From positions 41,803,937 through 41,867,936 of the forward strand of contig OX578286.1 in the NCBI GenBank assembly GCA_951217055.1: a DNA stretch of 64,000 nt, in the 5' to 3' direction. Of this stretch, positions 53,242 through 64,000 are shown piece after piece. Position numbers and translations under genes: made by a program. The notes under the pieces are model-generated. The model was not told the DNA's origin. It did not search any database and worked only from the letters and a program-made list of their open reading frames with translations. How positions within the stretch are numbered: the first letter of the stretch is position 1; the number at the start of each line of letters is the position of its first letter. This DNA comes from Gerris lacustris (lineage: Eukaryota > Arthropoda > Insecta > Hemiptera > Gerridae).

Positions 53242-54365
53242 ACGATAAATAAATAAGATATTATGTATTTAAGAATAATATACTCAAAGAGGTAACATTT
53301 AATGAAAGCGAAGTGCTTAAAAAATAAGCTCTAACTTTGGGAACAGCAAGTGTTGCTTTCAAGCGGAAGTAAAATATGCTAAACTATTGTATTATTATCA
53401 ATAATTCTTGTTATCAAAGTTTTGTCACCTGATAGGTTACTTTTTTGTTATCATTGTCGTTTCATTATAGTTCAGTAATTTACAATATTTTTCTTTATTG
53501 AGGATATCTTTTTATATTATTGAGAAGGTTTTTTTAACAAAGGAGTCCCAGTGAGTAAGAAAGAAAAGAGTAGATTAAACTATAGCAGTAGTAAGAGATA
53601 GAGATATCCTCCCCTTGTTTGTTGGAAAGAGAAGGTGAACCTAGCTCTACACACTCTTTCCCTCCATTCCACGCTGCGTCGGCTGCGTCTCAATGTACGC
53701 CAGAGCTTATGTTCTTTTTATTTACAATTCTGACATTAATTGCTATTATATAAAGCATTGCTAGTAGCTTTAAATGTGTGCTTACTCTTGTTATCGAATT
53801 CACTTATCACAATAACATGTTGGAAAAAACATGTTAATCATTTTATGTCATTGATAACTGATCAAATTTAGTTCATTTTTCTCTCGCTTCTAGCAGTACT
53901 TGTGCCTTCAATGTTTGAGCCATGTTTTATGAACTCCCTCTCCCCGTCATCTGACTGACTCTTTAAATGTAGGATATTGTAAGCATAATTTACAATATAA
54001 GACGTTTAATATTTTTTCTTCTATATTGGTCTCTAATTAACACTTATCCCCTTCTTCCTTTCTAGCTTTTTGTAATCCTGGCAAATGGAAAAAGCAGTGG
54101 CCTAGTCAGAATTTTAAAAGTTAGAGAAGTACTCAGGAGGCTAAGTTATTTTTCACAGAGGCCTATAATTATATGCAAGCTTTAACGGGAATAATGTTAG
54201 TCAAGACTTTAAAGACTGTAAAAGCCACCAGCGGAAGTTGCCAAGTTGTGGACGACTTACCTACAGACTCGTTTGTAAAGGTAGTTTGTTAGTTAAGAAC
54301 ATTGAAAAACGTACAGACATACAAGCTATAAAATGCATTCGGAAATTGTTAATGTTAAAATTGAA
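53242..54365. other. No gene recognised
   Basis: Unique-looking sequence with small GC-richer patches (near 53640-53710) but no defendable frame. Confidence 0.4.
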
Positions 54366-54370
54366 TTACA

Positions 54371-54420
54371 GTAGAACCTCGTTAATCCGAACTTGGTAAT
54401 CCGAACGCCGCGCCACCGAG
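54371..54420 (+). mobile_element. Solo pogo/Tigger-like end
   Basis: TA followed by CAGTAGAACCTCGTTAATCC and GAAC is the terminal sequence type of pogo-like Tc1/mariner elements. No matching second end found nearby. Confidence 0.55.
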
Positions 54421-54514
54421 GTACTAAGTAGCTTGCAAAAAATCATGTCATTGATATCACAGTAGAAAATTAGGGATTTTTTTTATTTTTTATTAATTAT
54501 AAATTATTAATTTA

Positions 54515-54675
54515 TTCCTACTGGAGATAAAATATTGTATGTACCTCGTGAGTAAAGTGCCATTATTCCCCTCGAGGGAATAACTCTAATTAGCTCCCGA
54601 GGCGCAACCGAGGGAGATAATTATCGCGAGGGGAATAATGGCACTTTACTCCCTAGGTGCATAAATAACTATTAA
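54515..54675. mobile_element. Family E module X, short copy E3
   Basis: GTACCTCGTGAGTAAAGTGCC and GGCACTTTACTCCCTAGGTGC are inverted ends around a shortened GC-rich core with GAGGGAATAACTCTAATTAG and CCCGAGGCGCAACCGAGGG. Nearly a perfect foldback. Confidence 0.8.
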
Positions 54676-55620
54676 TTGTTCAGAACGATCACATAGCTTC
54701 TGATACCTTCGGTAAGCTCGGAAGTAATACTAAAGAAAATTATACGAATTCTTCATATGATTAGTAGCAAAATGATTAAATCTTAAAGACGCGATAAATC
54801 CGGAAGACTTTGAAAAATGCCATTTAAATTGTAACAGCAGTATAAAACCTGTTGCGCTCTTATAGGCTCTTAGAATAGATAATGAAGTTATACAGTGATC
54901 ACTGTACTCAGATTCCAGATACTTTAACTTAATTTTAGAATCAAATCAACGGTAACTTTATAAACTATTGCAAAAAGATACAAAAAAAAATAAATAAATG
55001 AATGCTTGAGTAATTGCAACAATTAGGCGAACTTTGCATACATGTTTAATCATATCTGTAAAGCCTTGAATATTTTTTTATTTTTATTTATTTATAAAAA
55101 CTTGAACAGGCGAAAAACTGGTTTTCATTTATTTATTTAATATCACGTTTATTGCCTATAAACAGTTTTTAATTGTAAGATATCTGATCTAATTAATGTT
55201 TAAATATTTTGTTTAGCGAGAAAATTGATGAAATTATTTTTAAAATGTTAGTATTTTAAGTATGGATGATTTTTCAATATTTTTTTTTTAAATTTATTTA
55301 TTTGTTGTTTTGTAAGAGTGTTGGACAACTTTATTTACAAGACAATTGCATTTTGTTTGATTAAGTTTTCTATTTAACTTAAATTATAATAAAATGCTAC
55401 TTATATGTTTAGATTCCTAGAGTAAAGATTTGGTTTTATAAATGTCCAATAATTTTAATACATTATTTCCCTCTGATTACCCTATAACTAAAATAGAAAC
55501 GATGGAACAAAATGAATAGGCATAAAAAAAAATTAATAAATAATAAGATGGAGCTTGAAGATTTCAATAGGACGGGGGTAAACCGTCCTATTTGCTAATT
55601 ATGTTATTCAAGAGGAGAGG
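54676..55620. other. AT-rich sequence, nothing recognised
   Basis: A short CACATAGCTTCTGATACC..TTCGGTAAGCTCGGAAG stretch at 54688-54725 is the terminal piece of family C; the rest shows no structure. Confidence 0.5.
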
Positions 55621-55621
55621 A

Positions 55622-55935
55622 GCCAGCGTGGCCGAGGGTCTTAAGGCGCTCGCTTAGCTATCAATAAGTCGAGGCGACTTGAGTGCCATGATACTCTGAA
55701 TTCCATCTATGAATCGCGGACGGTGCAGGGCGAGGGACACCCCCTATGGGGACTCTTCCCCCACGGTTTGACGCACGCTTATATAGCTTACTAATGACCA
55801 CACCATACTCGCTTCGGCTGTACAAATGTATGATGTGTGAAGTAGCTGGAACTCTCCACCACGGGGCGTAAAAAGGGCCTAAAAGATGATCTAATTGCAA
55901 GATTCGAACAAGTGGTTCGTCCTACCCGTTCTAGT
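55622..55935 (+). mobile_element. tRNA-headed SINE, copy 3 (best preserved)
   Basis: Starts GCCAGCGTGGCCGAGGGTC, then TTAAGGCGCTCGCTTAGC, the layout of a Ser/Leu-type tRNA with a long variable arm (GTCGAGGCGACTTGAGTG). The body contains CCACGGTTTGACGCACGC, CATACTCGCTTCGGC and CCACCACGGGGCGTAAAAAG, and the tail is GTCCTACCCGTTCTAGTAGG followed by (CTA)n. Two minus-strand copies are at 7405 and 10478. Confidence 0.8.
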
Positions 55936-55939
55936 AGGA

Positions 55940-56273
55940 AGTACTAGACTACTACTACTACTATTCAAGAGGAGGGATATAGACATAAGGGAGATGTATG
56001 TAGAAAACAGTTATATCTACATTCCGTCGCTTATTAAAATAACTTAAATTAATGTTTCTTCACAGTAGTTTCCAAATCTATCAATTTAAAAATAAAATAA
56101 AAATAACCCACTCCACAGCGAAGCTCTGGAATCCAGTTAGTTTATATCTCGAGATTAAACTTAATTCACCTTAACCAAGCAAGCAATATCATTAAATCTA
56201 TTAATTGCTAATAAAAAATAAATGCAAATTATAACATCTGGCTCATGTCATAATTATTGACCGGTTACTTAAG

Positions 56274-56275
<2 letters not shown>
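55940..56275. other. AT-rich sequence, nothing recognised
   Basis: No repeat ends or frame seen. Confidence 0.4.

Positions 56276-56278
<3 letters not shown>

Positions 56279-56351
<73 letters not shown>
56279..56351. repeat. (TA)n microsatellite
   Basis: About 73 bp of pure TA. Confidence 0.98.
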
Positions 56352-56354
<3 letters not shown>

Positions 56355-56784
56355 ATTCGACACTCTAGTAGGTTTATATTCTTAAACAAAAAAAAATGCT
56401 TGTTACTAAATTAAGCAAATATCTATGTATATACATTAACTGACATTAAAACAGAGGAAAAAAAACAACTAATAATACCTCATTTACATACCACATTATG
56501 AAAATTAACCTCATTTTAAAGTAAATTATTAAATTAAAACATTAAAAATGTAACTTAATAGGTTTAAATTATGAAAATATTTTTTGATCAAAACACCTGC
56601 GAAAAAATAAAACCACTTTTTTTTACAGATGTTCTAATTGTGGGAAAATAGTTAAACCACTTCTTGAGTGTTGATCATGAATGCTTATATTATACTAGCT
56701 AAATTTCAGTGTTTTCACCACAGAATGTGTTAGATATCTGTCACCGATAAAGGGGGTGAGAACGTTAATCTGCAGATTTTTGCT

Positions 56785-56858
56785 TGTCAATTTTGTTTGG
56801 CTAAGGGCCCCAAAAAAGTTCTGGCGGGGGGCCCCCAATGCCCTAGCTACGCCACTGC
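56785..56858. mobile_element. Truncated hAT-like MITE end
   Basis: TTTGTTTGGC..GGGGGGCCCCC and CCTAGCTACGCCACTG match the interior and CAGTGGCG terminus of the 38533 element in reverse; only one end remains. Confidence 0.8.
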
Positions 56859-57357
56859 TTCCTAGATAGCGTCAGCTCAGATTTGACCCCTAAATGAACA
56901 CCAAAAAATCTGGCCAGAAAGGATGAGTTCGTTGGCCAGAATTTTTGGAGTTCATTTAGGGGTCAAATTTTGACAATTTAGGGTCAAAAATAGCATAAAA
57001 ACGTGTTTTCCCCATTTTACCCTCCTCTTATATGAAAATATGATAAAAGTGTACATAACAAAAATTACTGAACTCTTAAAGAGCTTTCCAACAACATGCA
57101 TCTTGAAGGGCAAATACTATTTTAACTTTTGTACCCCGTACCACTGTGTACCAAACTTTCTCTACCATCCAAATGTGTATCCAAATTCTAAACCAAAATT
57201 TTCCTATACTATCATAAGCCAATAATACGCAGATTTGTTTGAAATCACGCATTAAGTCTTGGTGCATATTACTCTAAGGGAGATATAGACGTTGCGATAT
57301 TTTTGTGCAAAATTATTTTTTTATTCTAGCTTTTGTGATTTTGTTAAGTTGGTTACC

Positions 57358-57785
57358 GTACTTTATCTACGATTGTGGATTTTAATAATAAATACAGAAA
57401 CAAAATGATTAAACTTCCTGTATGTAAGTTCGTATTTCTCTTTTGATTAAGATGATATTAATTCATTAGTATTTTGTGCCGAATTAATTATTTCGGAAGG
57501 CGTAAAATTCTCATTTTCTTCAAAATCACTTAAATCATTTATTGTTTCTCTAAAAACTCGATACAAACAGTTACTTTAATTAAACAAACAGCAAATTATA
57601 ATGTAAACAAACTCGCTAATCGTGCGTTAAGGTGAAGAATTCCTCTTTTTTCCCGACCTAGGGCGGAAAAAGAGGAATTCTTCACCTCATTGTGAACGCG
57701 CAATGAATACAGCTACGAAAAGAATCACTTTCTATACATCTAAACAGATATATTATGTTTATATTTCGTATCAATCGTAGATAAA
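57358..57785 (-). mobile_element. Family D hairpin element, copy D4
   Basis: Bounded by TTTATCTACGATTG (57365) and CAATCGTAGATAAA; the outer hairpin region is almost absent. The central palindrome (57630-57687) has changed arms, GGTGAAGAATTCCTC.. and GAGGAATTCTTCACC, with most changes matched on both sides. The reading frame is broken. Confidence 0.8.
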
Positions 57786-57789
57786 AGAA

Positions 57790-59034
<1,245 letters not shown>

Positions 59035-59255
59035 GACCGATTAGAAAACCCTTCCAAATGTTTGTCATTTAAAGAAGCTGAATTCCACATTTCAAGGTTC
59101 AATTGGACTTCTTAAAGAATCTTTACAGAGATATCGTCACTATAAATTTCTTATATTCGAGGGACATCCAGAAAGTAAGGTTACAACTCGTGTTAAAAAT
59201 CGAAAAATGAATATATTTCTTATGTAATTCACAGGATATATGCCAAAATATGTTA

Positions 59256-60815
59256 TTATTTCTCCACATAATCGTGATCAATACATTTCTGAAGCCTGGG
59301 CACTAGCTTTTGTATACCTTCGTCGTATACCTTCCGCTCCACCTCTTGAAACCACTTTGCCGCAGCCTCCTTGACCTCGTCGTCGTTAGAAAATCGCTGT
59401 CCACCCAAAAACTCCTTCAATTTAGTGAGAAGATGGTAATCCGATGGTGCTGGGTCCGTATAGTAGGAATCTGATAGTAGGGTGGGTGAGTCACAATATC
59501 CCATCTAAATGAAACAAACAGGTCCTGAGTGAGCCTGGCGCTATGGGGTCTGGCGTTGCCATGAAGGAATGACACACCACTAGTCAGCACTCAGAGCAAG
59601 GAAGGGGTAGAGGGAACAATACTATACAATCTGGGTCTCAAAAAGTGGTTCATTATGCTACCCCCCTATACTAACACTTTCAAGCGGCAGTTTGGTGAAA
59701 CAGTATCGATATCTCGATAAAAACTCGAAATTTATTTGATATCAGCTGATAAGAATAAGTGATATATTCTTACGACATTTAATATTTTTATTTTTAATAC
59801 AGTTTTCTTTATAAATATGTACTTTAATGTTAACCTTATTAATTATCTAAAGGCAGTAACATCGTTAATAAACGTGTAACAGTTCCTAGATAACCAATAG
59901 CAATCTTCTTTGAGTGGGGTATCAAATAAATGCTACTGATAAGAATTTGTTGACAAGCGTCTGTGGGGACGGAAGGACAAGGAATAGACCAATAAGACAA
60001 GGACCAGTGACCACGTGATCACTTTAGTTCAGATTGAGCTCGTTTGGGAGGTTTAGTATAGGGAGGTAGCATAATGAACCACTTATCAAATCGGATTGTT
60101 CCCTCTACCCCTTCCTTGCTCTGAGAGTCAGCATACCCCCCTTTTATCTTTGATGTTTTTTTTAACCTTTTAAGGGTCTCACAGTATGCATCACCATTGA
60201 TAAATGTCCCTTTGGGCTTAAAATCGACCAACAAGATCCCTTTGCGGTCCCAAAAGACAGGTGCCATGATCTTCCTCTATGAAAATTGGGTTTTAAACTT
60301 TTTGGCTGATGGAGAATGGGCGCCACTGTAGAGTTCGCCTTTTTGATTCAGGAGTATAGTGACGCACCCACGTTTCGTCCCCAGTCATAATTGAGTCGAA
60401 AAAGGGTTCACCCTCACTTTCATAACGTTGAAGAAATTCGCGTTTTTGGCGATGTTCCGGAGTCAACATTTTTGGCACCCACTTTGCACACAACTTCATA
60501 CAACCAAGTCTTTCTGATATGATTTCAACCAAGAGACTTCGTGAAATAAGTGGGAAACTTTCTTTAGGATATCAAGAGTCAAACGACGATCAACCTGCTG
60601 CTCAAGATCACCCGAAATGACAGATGGTCTCCCACTCCTTTCTTCGTCGTGAGTGTCAGATCGACCTTCCTTAATTAACCTAACCCACTTGGTAACATGT
60701 TGAGATGTCATTACCTCGGCACCATCACCATTCGGTTTCTACAAGCTGGCGATGAATACATGGCCGCGAAAAGTAATAAACCGAATGACAGAGCGAAAGT
60801 CACACCTGCAGTAGG
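59256..60815 (-). pseudogene. mariner transposase, frameshifted and split
   Basis: From the N-terminus: SVIRFITFRG (HTH region), VTKWVRLIKEGRSDTHDEER, SGRPSVISGDLEQQVD, then MLTPEHRQKREFLQRYESEG, MTGDETWVRHYTPESKR (first catalytic D), VFWDRKGILLVDF and KGTFINGDAYCETLK. After the insertion it continues FLHGNARPHSARLTQDL, where the second catalytic D is replaced by G, then APSDYHLLTKLKEFLGGQ (third D) and a QKCIDHDYVEK end. Several frameshifts and a stop are visible. The order and motifs are those of D,D34D mariner transposases. It cannot be active. Confidence 0.93.
59590..60125. mobile_element. 536-bp TIR element in mariner, 8-bp duplication
   Basis: AGTCAGCA is duplicated exactly at 59582-59589 and 60126-60133. 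The ends are imperfect inverted repeats of about 80 bp: CTCAGAGCAAGGAAGGGG and CCCCTTCCTTGCTCTGAG, continuing through TGGTTCATTATGCTACC / GGTAGCATAATGAACCA. An 8-bp duplication fits hAT or P-type elements; the end sequence is not one I can assign. No transposase remains. Confidence 0.88.
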
Positions 60816-61065
60816 TGGAGCAAACGGAGGACAAACTAGATGTTAAACTGTGTTTGGTTTCTGCGACGACATTTTGTAACAGACTGAGGTCCTCGATGTC
60901 TTAATTTGACCTTGAGGAACCGCTCTTCACGCCAGAGGTGTCAACATTAAAAAGAAAAAAATCCCTACGTCCTATACAGTCCTTGTAACCTTACTTTCTG
61001 ACGTCCCTAGCAAATGGCCGTCCTCTTGAATAAAGTAAGCGGATCTTAATACAATCTATAAAACA

Positions 61066-63770
61066 GGAAGTCATATTTAAACCTCTGTCTCAACTCCTAC
61101 ACTGACTCTTTCTCTTTCACACTTCATCTCTTCTTACTGAGTAAGTCAGATTTAAACCTCTGTCTCAACTCCTACACTGACTCTTTCTCTTTCACACTTC
61201 ATCTCTTCTTACTGAGTAAGTCAGATTTAAACCTCTGTCTCAACTCCTACACTGACTCTATCTCTTTCACACTTCATCTCTTCTTACTGAGTAAGTCAGA
61301 TTTAAACCTCTGTCTCAACTCCTACACTGACTCTATCTCTTTCACACTTCATCTCTTCTTACTGAGTAAGTCAGATTTAAACCTCTGTCTCAATTCCTAC
61401 ACTGACTCTTTCTCTTTCACACTTCATCTCTTCTTACTGAGTAAGTCAGATTTAAACCTCTGTCTCAACTCTTACACTGACTCTTTCTCTTTCACACTTC
61501 ATCTCTTCTTACTGATTAAGTCAGATTTAAACCTCTGTCTCAACTCTTACACTGACTCTTTCTCTTTCACACTTCATCTCTTCTTACTGAGTAAGTCAGA
61601 TCTAAACCTCTGTCTCAACTCCTACACTGACTCTTTCTCTTTCACACTTCATCTCTTCTTACTGAGTAAGTCAGATCTAAACCACTGTCTCAACTCCTAC
61701 ACTGACTCTTTCTCTTTCACACTTCATCTCTTCTTACTGAGTAAGTCAGATTTAAACCTCTGTCTCAACTCCTACACTGACTCTTTCTCTTTCACACTTC
61801 ATCTCTTCTTACTGAGTAAGTCAGATTTAAACCTCTGTCTCAACTCCTACACTGACTCTTTCTCTTTCACACTTCATCTCTTCTTACTGAGTAAGTCAGA
61901 TTTAAACCTCTGTCTCAACTCCTAAACTGACTCTTTCTCTTTCACACTTCATCTTTTCTTACTGAGTAAGTCAGATTTAAACCTCTGTCTCAACTCCTAC
62001 ACTGACTCTTTCTCTTTCACACTTCATCTCTTCTTACTGAGTAAGTCAGATTTAAACCTCTGTCTCAACTCCTAAACTGACTCTTTCTCTTTCACACTTC
62101 ATCTTTTCTTACTAAGTAAGTCAGATCTAAACCTCTGTCTCAACTCCTACACTGACTCTTTCTCTTTCACACTTCATCTCTTCTTACTGAGTAAGTCAGA
62201 TTTAAACCTCTGTCTCAACTCCTACACTGACTCTTTCTCTTTCACACTTCATCTCTTCTTACTGAGTAAGTCAGATTTAAACCTCTATCTCAACTCCTAC
62301 ACTGACTCTTTCTCTTTCACACTTCATCTCTTCTTACTGAGTAAGTCAGATTTAAACCTCTGTCTCAACTCCTACACTGACTCTTTCTCTTTCACACTTC
62401 ATCTCTTCTTACTGAGTAAGTCAGATTTAAACCTCTGTCTCAACTCCTACACTGACTCTATCTCTTTCACACTTCATCTCTTCTTACTGAGTAAGTCAGA
62501 TTTAAACCTCTGTCTCAACTCCTACACTGACTCTATCTCTTTCACACTTCATCTCTTCTTACTGAGTAAGTCAGATTTAAACCTCTGTCTCAATTCCTAC
62601 ACTGACTCTTTCTCTTTCACACTTCATCTCTTCTTACTGAGTAAGTCAGATTTAAACCTCTGTCTCAACTCTTACACTGACTCTTTCTCTTTCACACTTC
62701 ATCTCTTCTTACTGATTAAGTCAGATTTAAACCTCTGTCTCAACTCTTACACTGACTCTTTCTCTTTCACACTTCATCTCTTCTTACTGAGTAAGTCAGA
62801 TCTAAACCTCTGTCTCAACTCCTACACTGACTCTTTCTCTTTCACACTTCATCTCTTCTTACTGAGTAAGTCAGATCTAAACCACTGTCTCAACTCCTAC
62901 ACTGACTCTTTCTCTTTCACACTTCATCTCTTCTTACTGAGTAAGTCAGATTTAAACCTCTGTCTCAACTCCTACACTGACTCTTTCTCTTTCACACTTC
63001 ATCTCTTCTTACTGAGTAAGTCAGATTTAAACCTCTGTCTCAACTCCTACACTGACTCTTTCTCTTTCACACTTCATCTCTTCTTACTGAGTAAGTCAGA
63101 TTTAAACCTCTGTCTCAACTCCTAAACTGACTCTTTCTCTTTCACACTTCATCTTTTCTTACTGAGTAAGTCAGATTTAAACCTCTGTCTCAACTCCTAC
63201 ACTGACTCTTTCTCTTTCACACTTCATCTCTTCTTACTGAGTAAGTCAGATTTAAACCTCTGTCTCAACTCCTAAACTGACTCTTTCTCTTTCACACTTC
63301 ATCTTTTCTTACTAAGTAAGTCAGATCTAAACCTCTGTCTCAACTCCTACACTGACTCTTTCTCTTTCACACTTCATCTCTTCTTACTGAGTAAGTCAGA
63401 TTTAAACCTCTGTCTCAACTCCTACACTGACTCTTTCTCTTTCACACTTCATCTCTTCTTACTGAGTAAGTCAGATTTAAACCTCTGTCTCAACTCCTAC
63501 ACTGACTCTTTCTCTTTCACACTTCATCTCTTCTTACTGAGTAAGTCAGATTTAAACCTCTGTCTCAACTCCTAAACTGACTCTTTCTCTTTCACACTTC
63601 ATCTTTTCTTACTAAGTAAGTCAGATTTAAACCTCTGTCTCAACTCCTACACTGACTCTTTCTCTTTCACACTTCATCTCTTCTTACTGAGTAAGTCAGA
63701 TTTAAACCTCTGTCGCAACTCCTGCATTGACTCTTTCTCTTTCACACTTCATCTCTTCCTAATATGTAAG
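61066..63770. repeat. 75-bp satellite-like array, about 36 copies, with 1.2-kb higher-order period
   Basis: Unit GTAAGTCAGATTTAAACCTC, TGTCTCAACTCCTACACTGA, CTCTTTCTCTTTCACACTTC, ATCTCTTCTTACTGA (75 bp). Sporadic variants recur exactly 1200 bp (16 units) apart: CTCTATCTC at 61255 and 62455, CAATTCC at 61391 and 62591, GATTAAG at 61515 and 62715, AACCACTG at 61681 and 62881. No frame is open across it. Confidence 0.98.
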
Positions 63771-64000
63771 TCTATAATGAGATAAGGTGATATCTATTCC
63801 GGCTTGTCCTGGATAATTATAATTAGGTGTCATTTGCTAAACCTTTGCAATATTGACATGGCAATGAAATATTTTTTCTTTCTTTTTTCAGTCGCTTTTA
63901 TATCATCTATTTTTACCGGAGATTATTTTATTTCAACAGTTTGTTTTGGCTTCTTATATAATCCCTCAACAAAAGAGGGATTGACCTGCAGTGTTTGTTT
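63771..64000. other. Right edge, nothing recognised
   Basis: Short AT-rich unique-looking sequence. Confidence 0.4.

Larger units (their letters stand above)
59161..61007 (-). mobile_element. mariner element interrupted by a second transposon
   Basis: Inverted ends GGGACATCCAGAAAGTAAGG and CCTTACTTTCTGACGTCCC (one side has an extra base) bound 1847 bp; without the 544-bp insertion and duplication it would be about 1.3 kb, the usual mariner size. The right side is followed by TA; the left flank is GA, probably a mutated TA. It carries a decayed transposase on the minus strand. Confidence 0.9.

Overview
The window looks like a gene-poor, AT-rich, repeat-dominated stretch of a metazoan nuclear genome, most likely an arthropod and probably an insect. 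That placement rests on the mix of elements: a D,D34D-type mariner, PIF/Harbinger, piggyBac-like, hAT-like and Helitron elements, tRNA-headed SINEs and a LINE 3' end. The sequence alone does not fix the order or species. I found no convincing host protein-coding gene, no intact transposase, no rRNA and no clear functional tRNA. Every protein match I trust is a decayed fragment of a mobile element.

Layout. Positions 1-9929 hold nested elements: a foldback family (called B here) interrupted by another dispersed family (A), a 348-bp tandem and inverted tRNA-like unit inserted with a 16-bp target duplication, two hAT-like MITEs with perfect 8-bp duplications, and a piggyBac-like MITE. Positions 10000-26000 hold copies of families C and F, a decayed hAT, a 70-bp minisatellite, a Harbinger element split by a piggyBac-like element, (TA)n tracts and a long inverted repeat. 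Positions 26000-30000 hold a family D hairpin element inside family C, then a 2.6-kb Harbinger-like element almost filled by a 25-bp minisatellite. Positions 31000-45000 hold a tRNA-Ser-like SINE, families F, G, D, C, B and M, a 43-bp array, hairpin-bearing repeats and a LINE 3' end. Positions 45000-53240 hold family A, a Harbinger with a transposase fragment, 62-, 51- and 48-bp arrays and a short Helitron. Positions 54000-64000 hold SINE and D copies, a mariner broken by a second transposon, and a 2.7-kb array of 75-bp units with a 1.2-kb higher-order period.

How the parts work together. There is no operon or pathway. The story is nested transposition, palindromic (foldback) elements, and tandem arrays that in at least two cases sit inside transposon termini. 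Several insertions can be proven from the window itself, because an empty copy of the target sequence lies elsewhere in it. Family letters (A-G, M, H) are local labels, not database names; no database search was possible.
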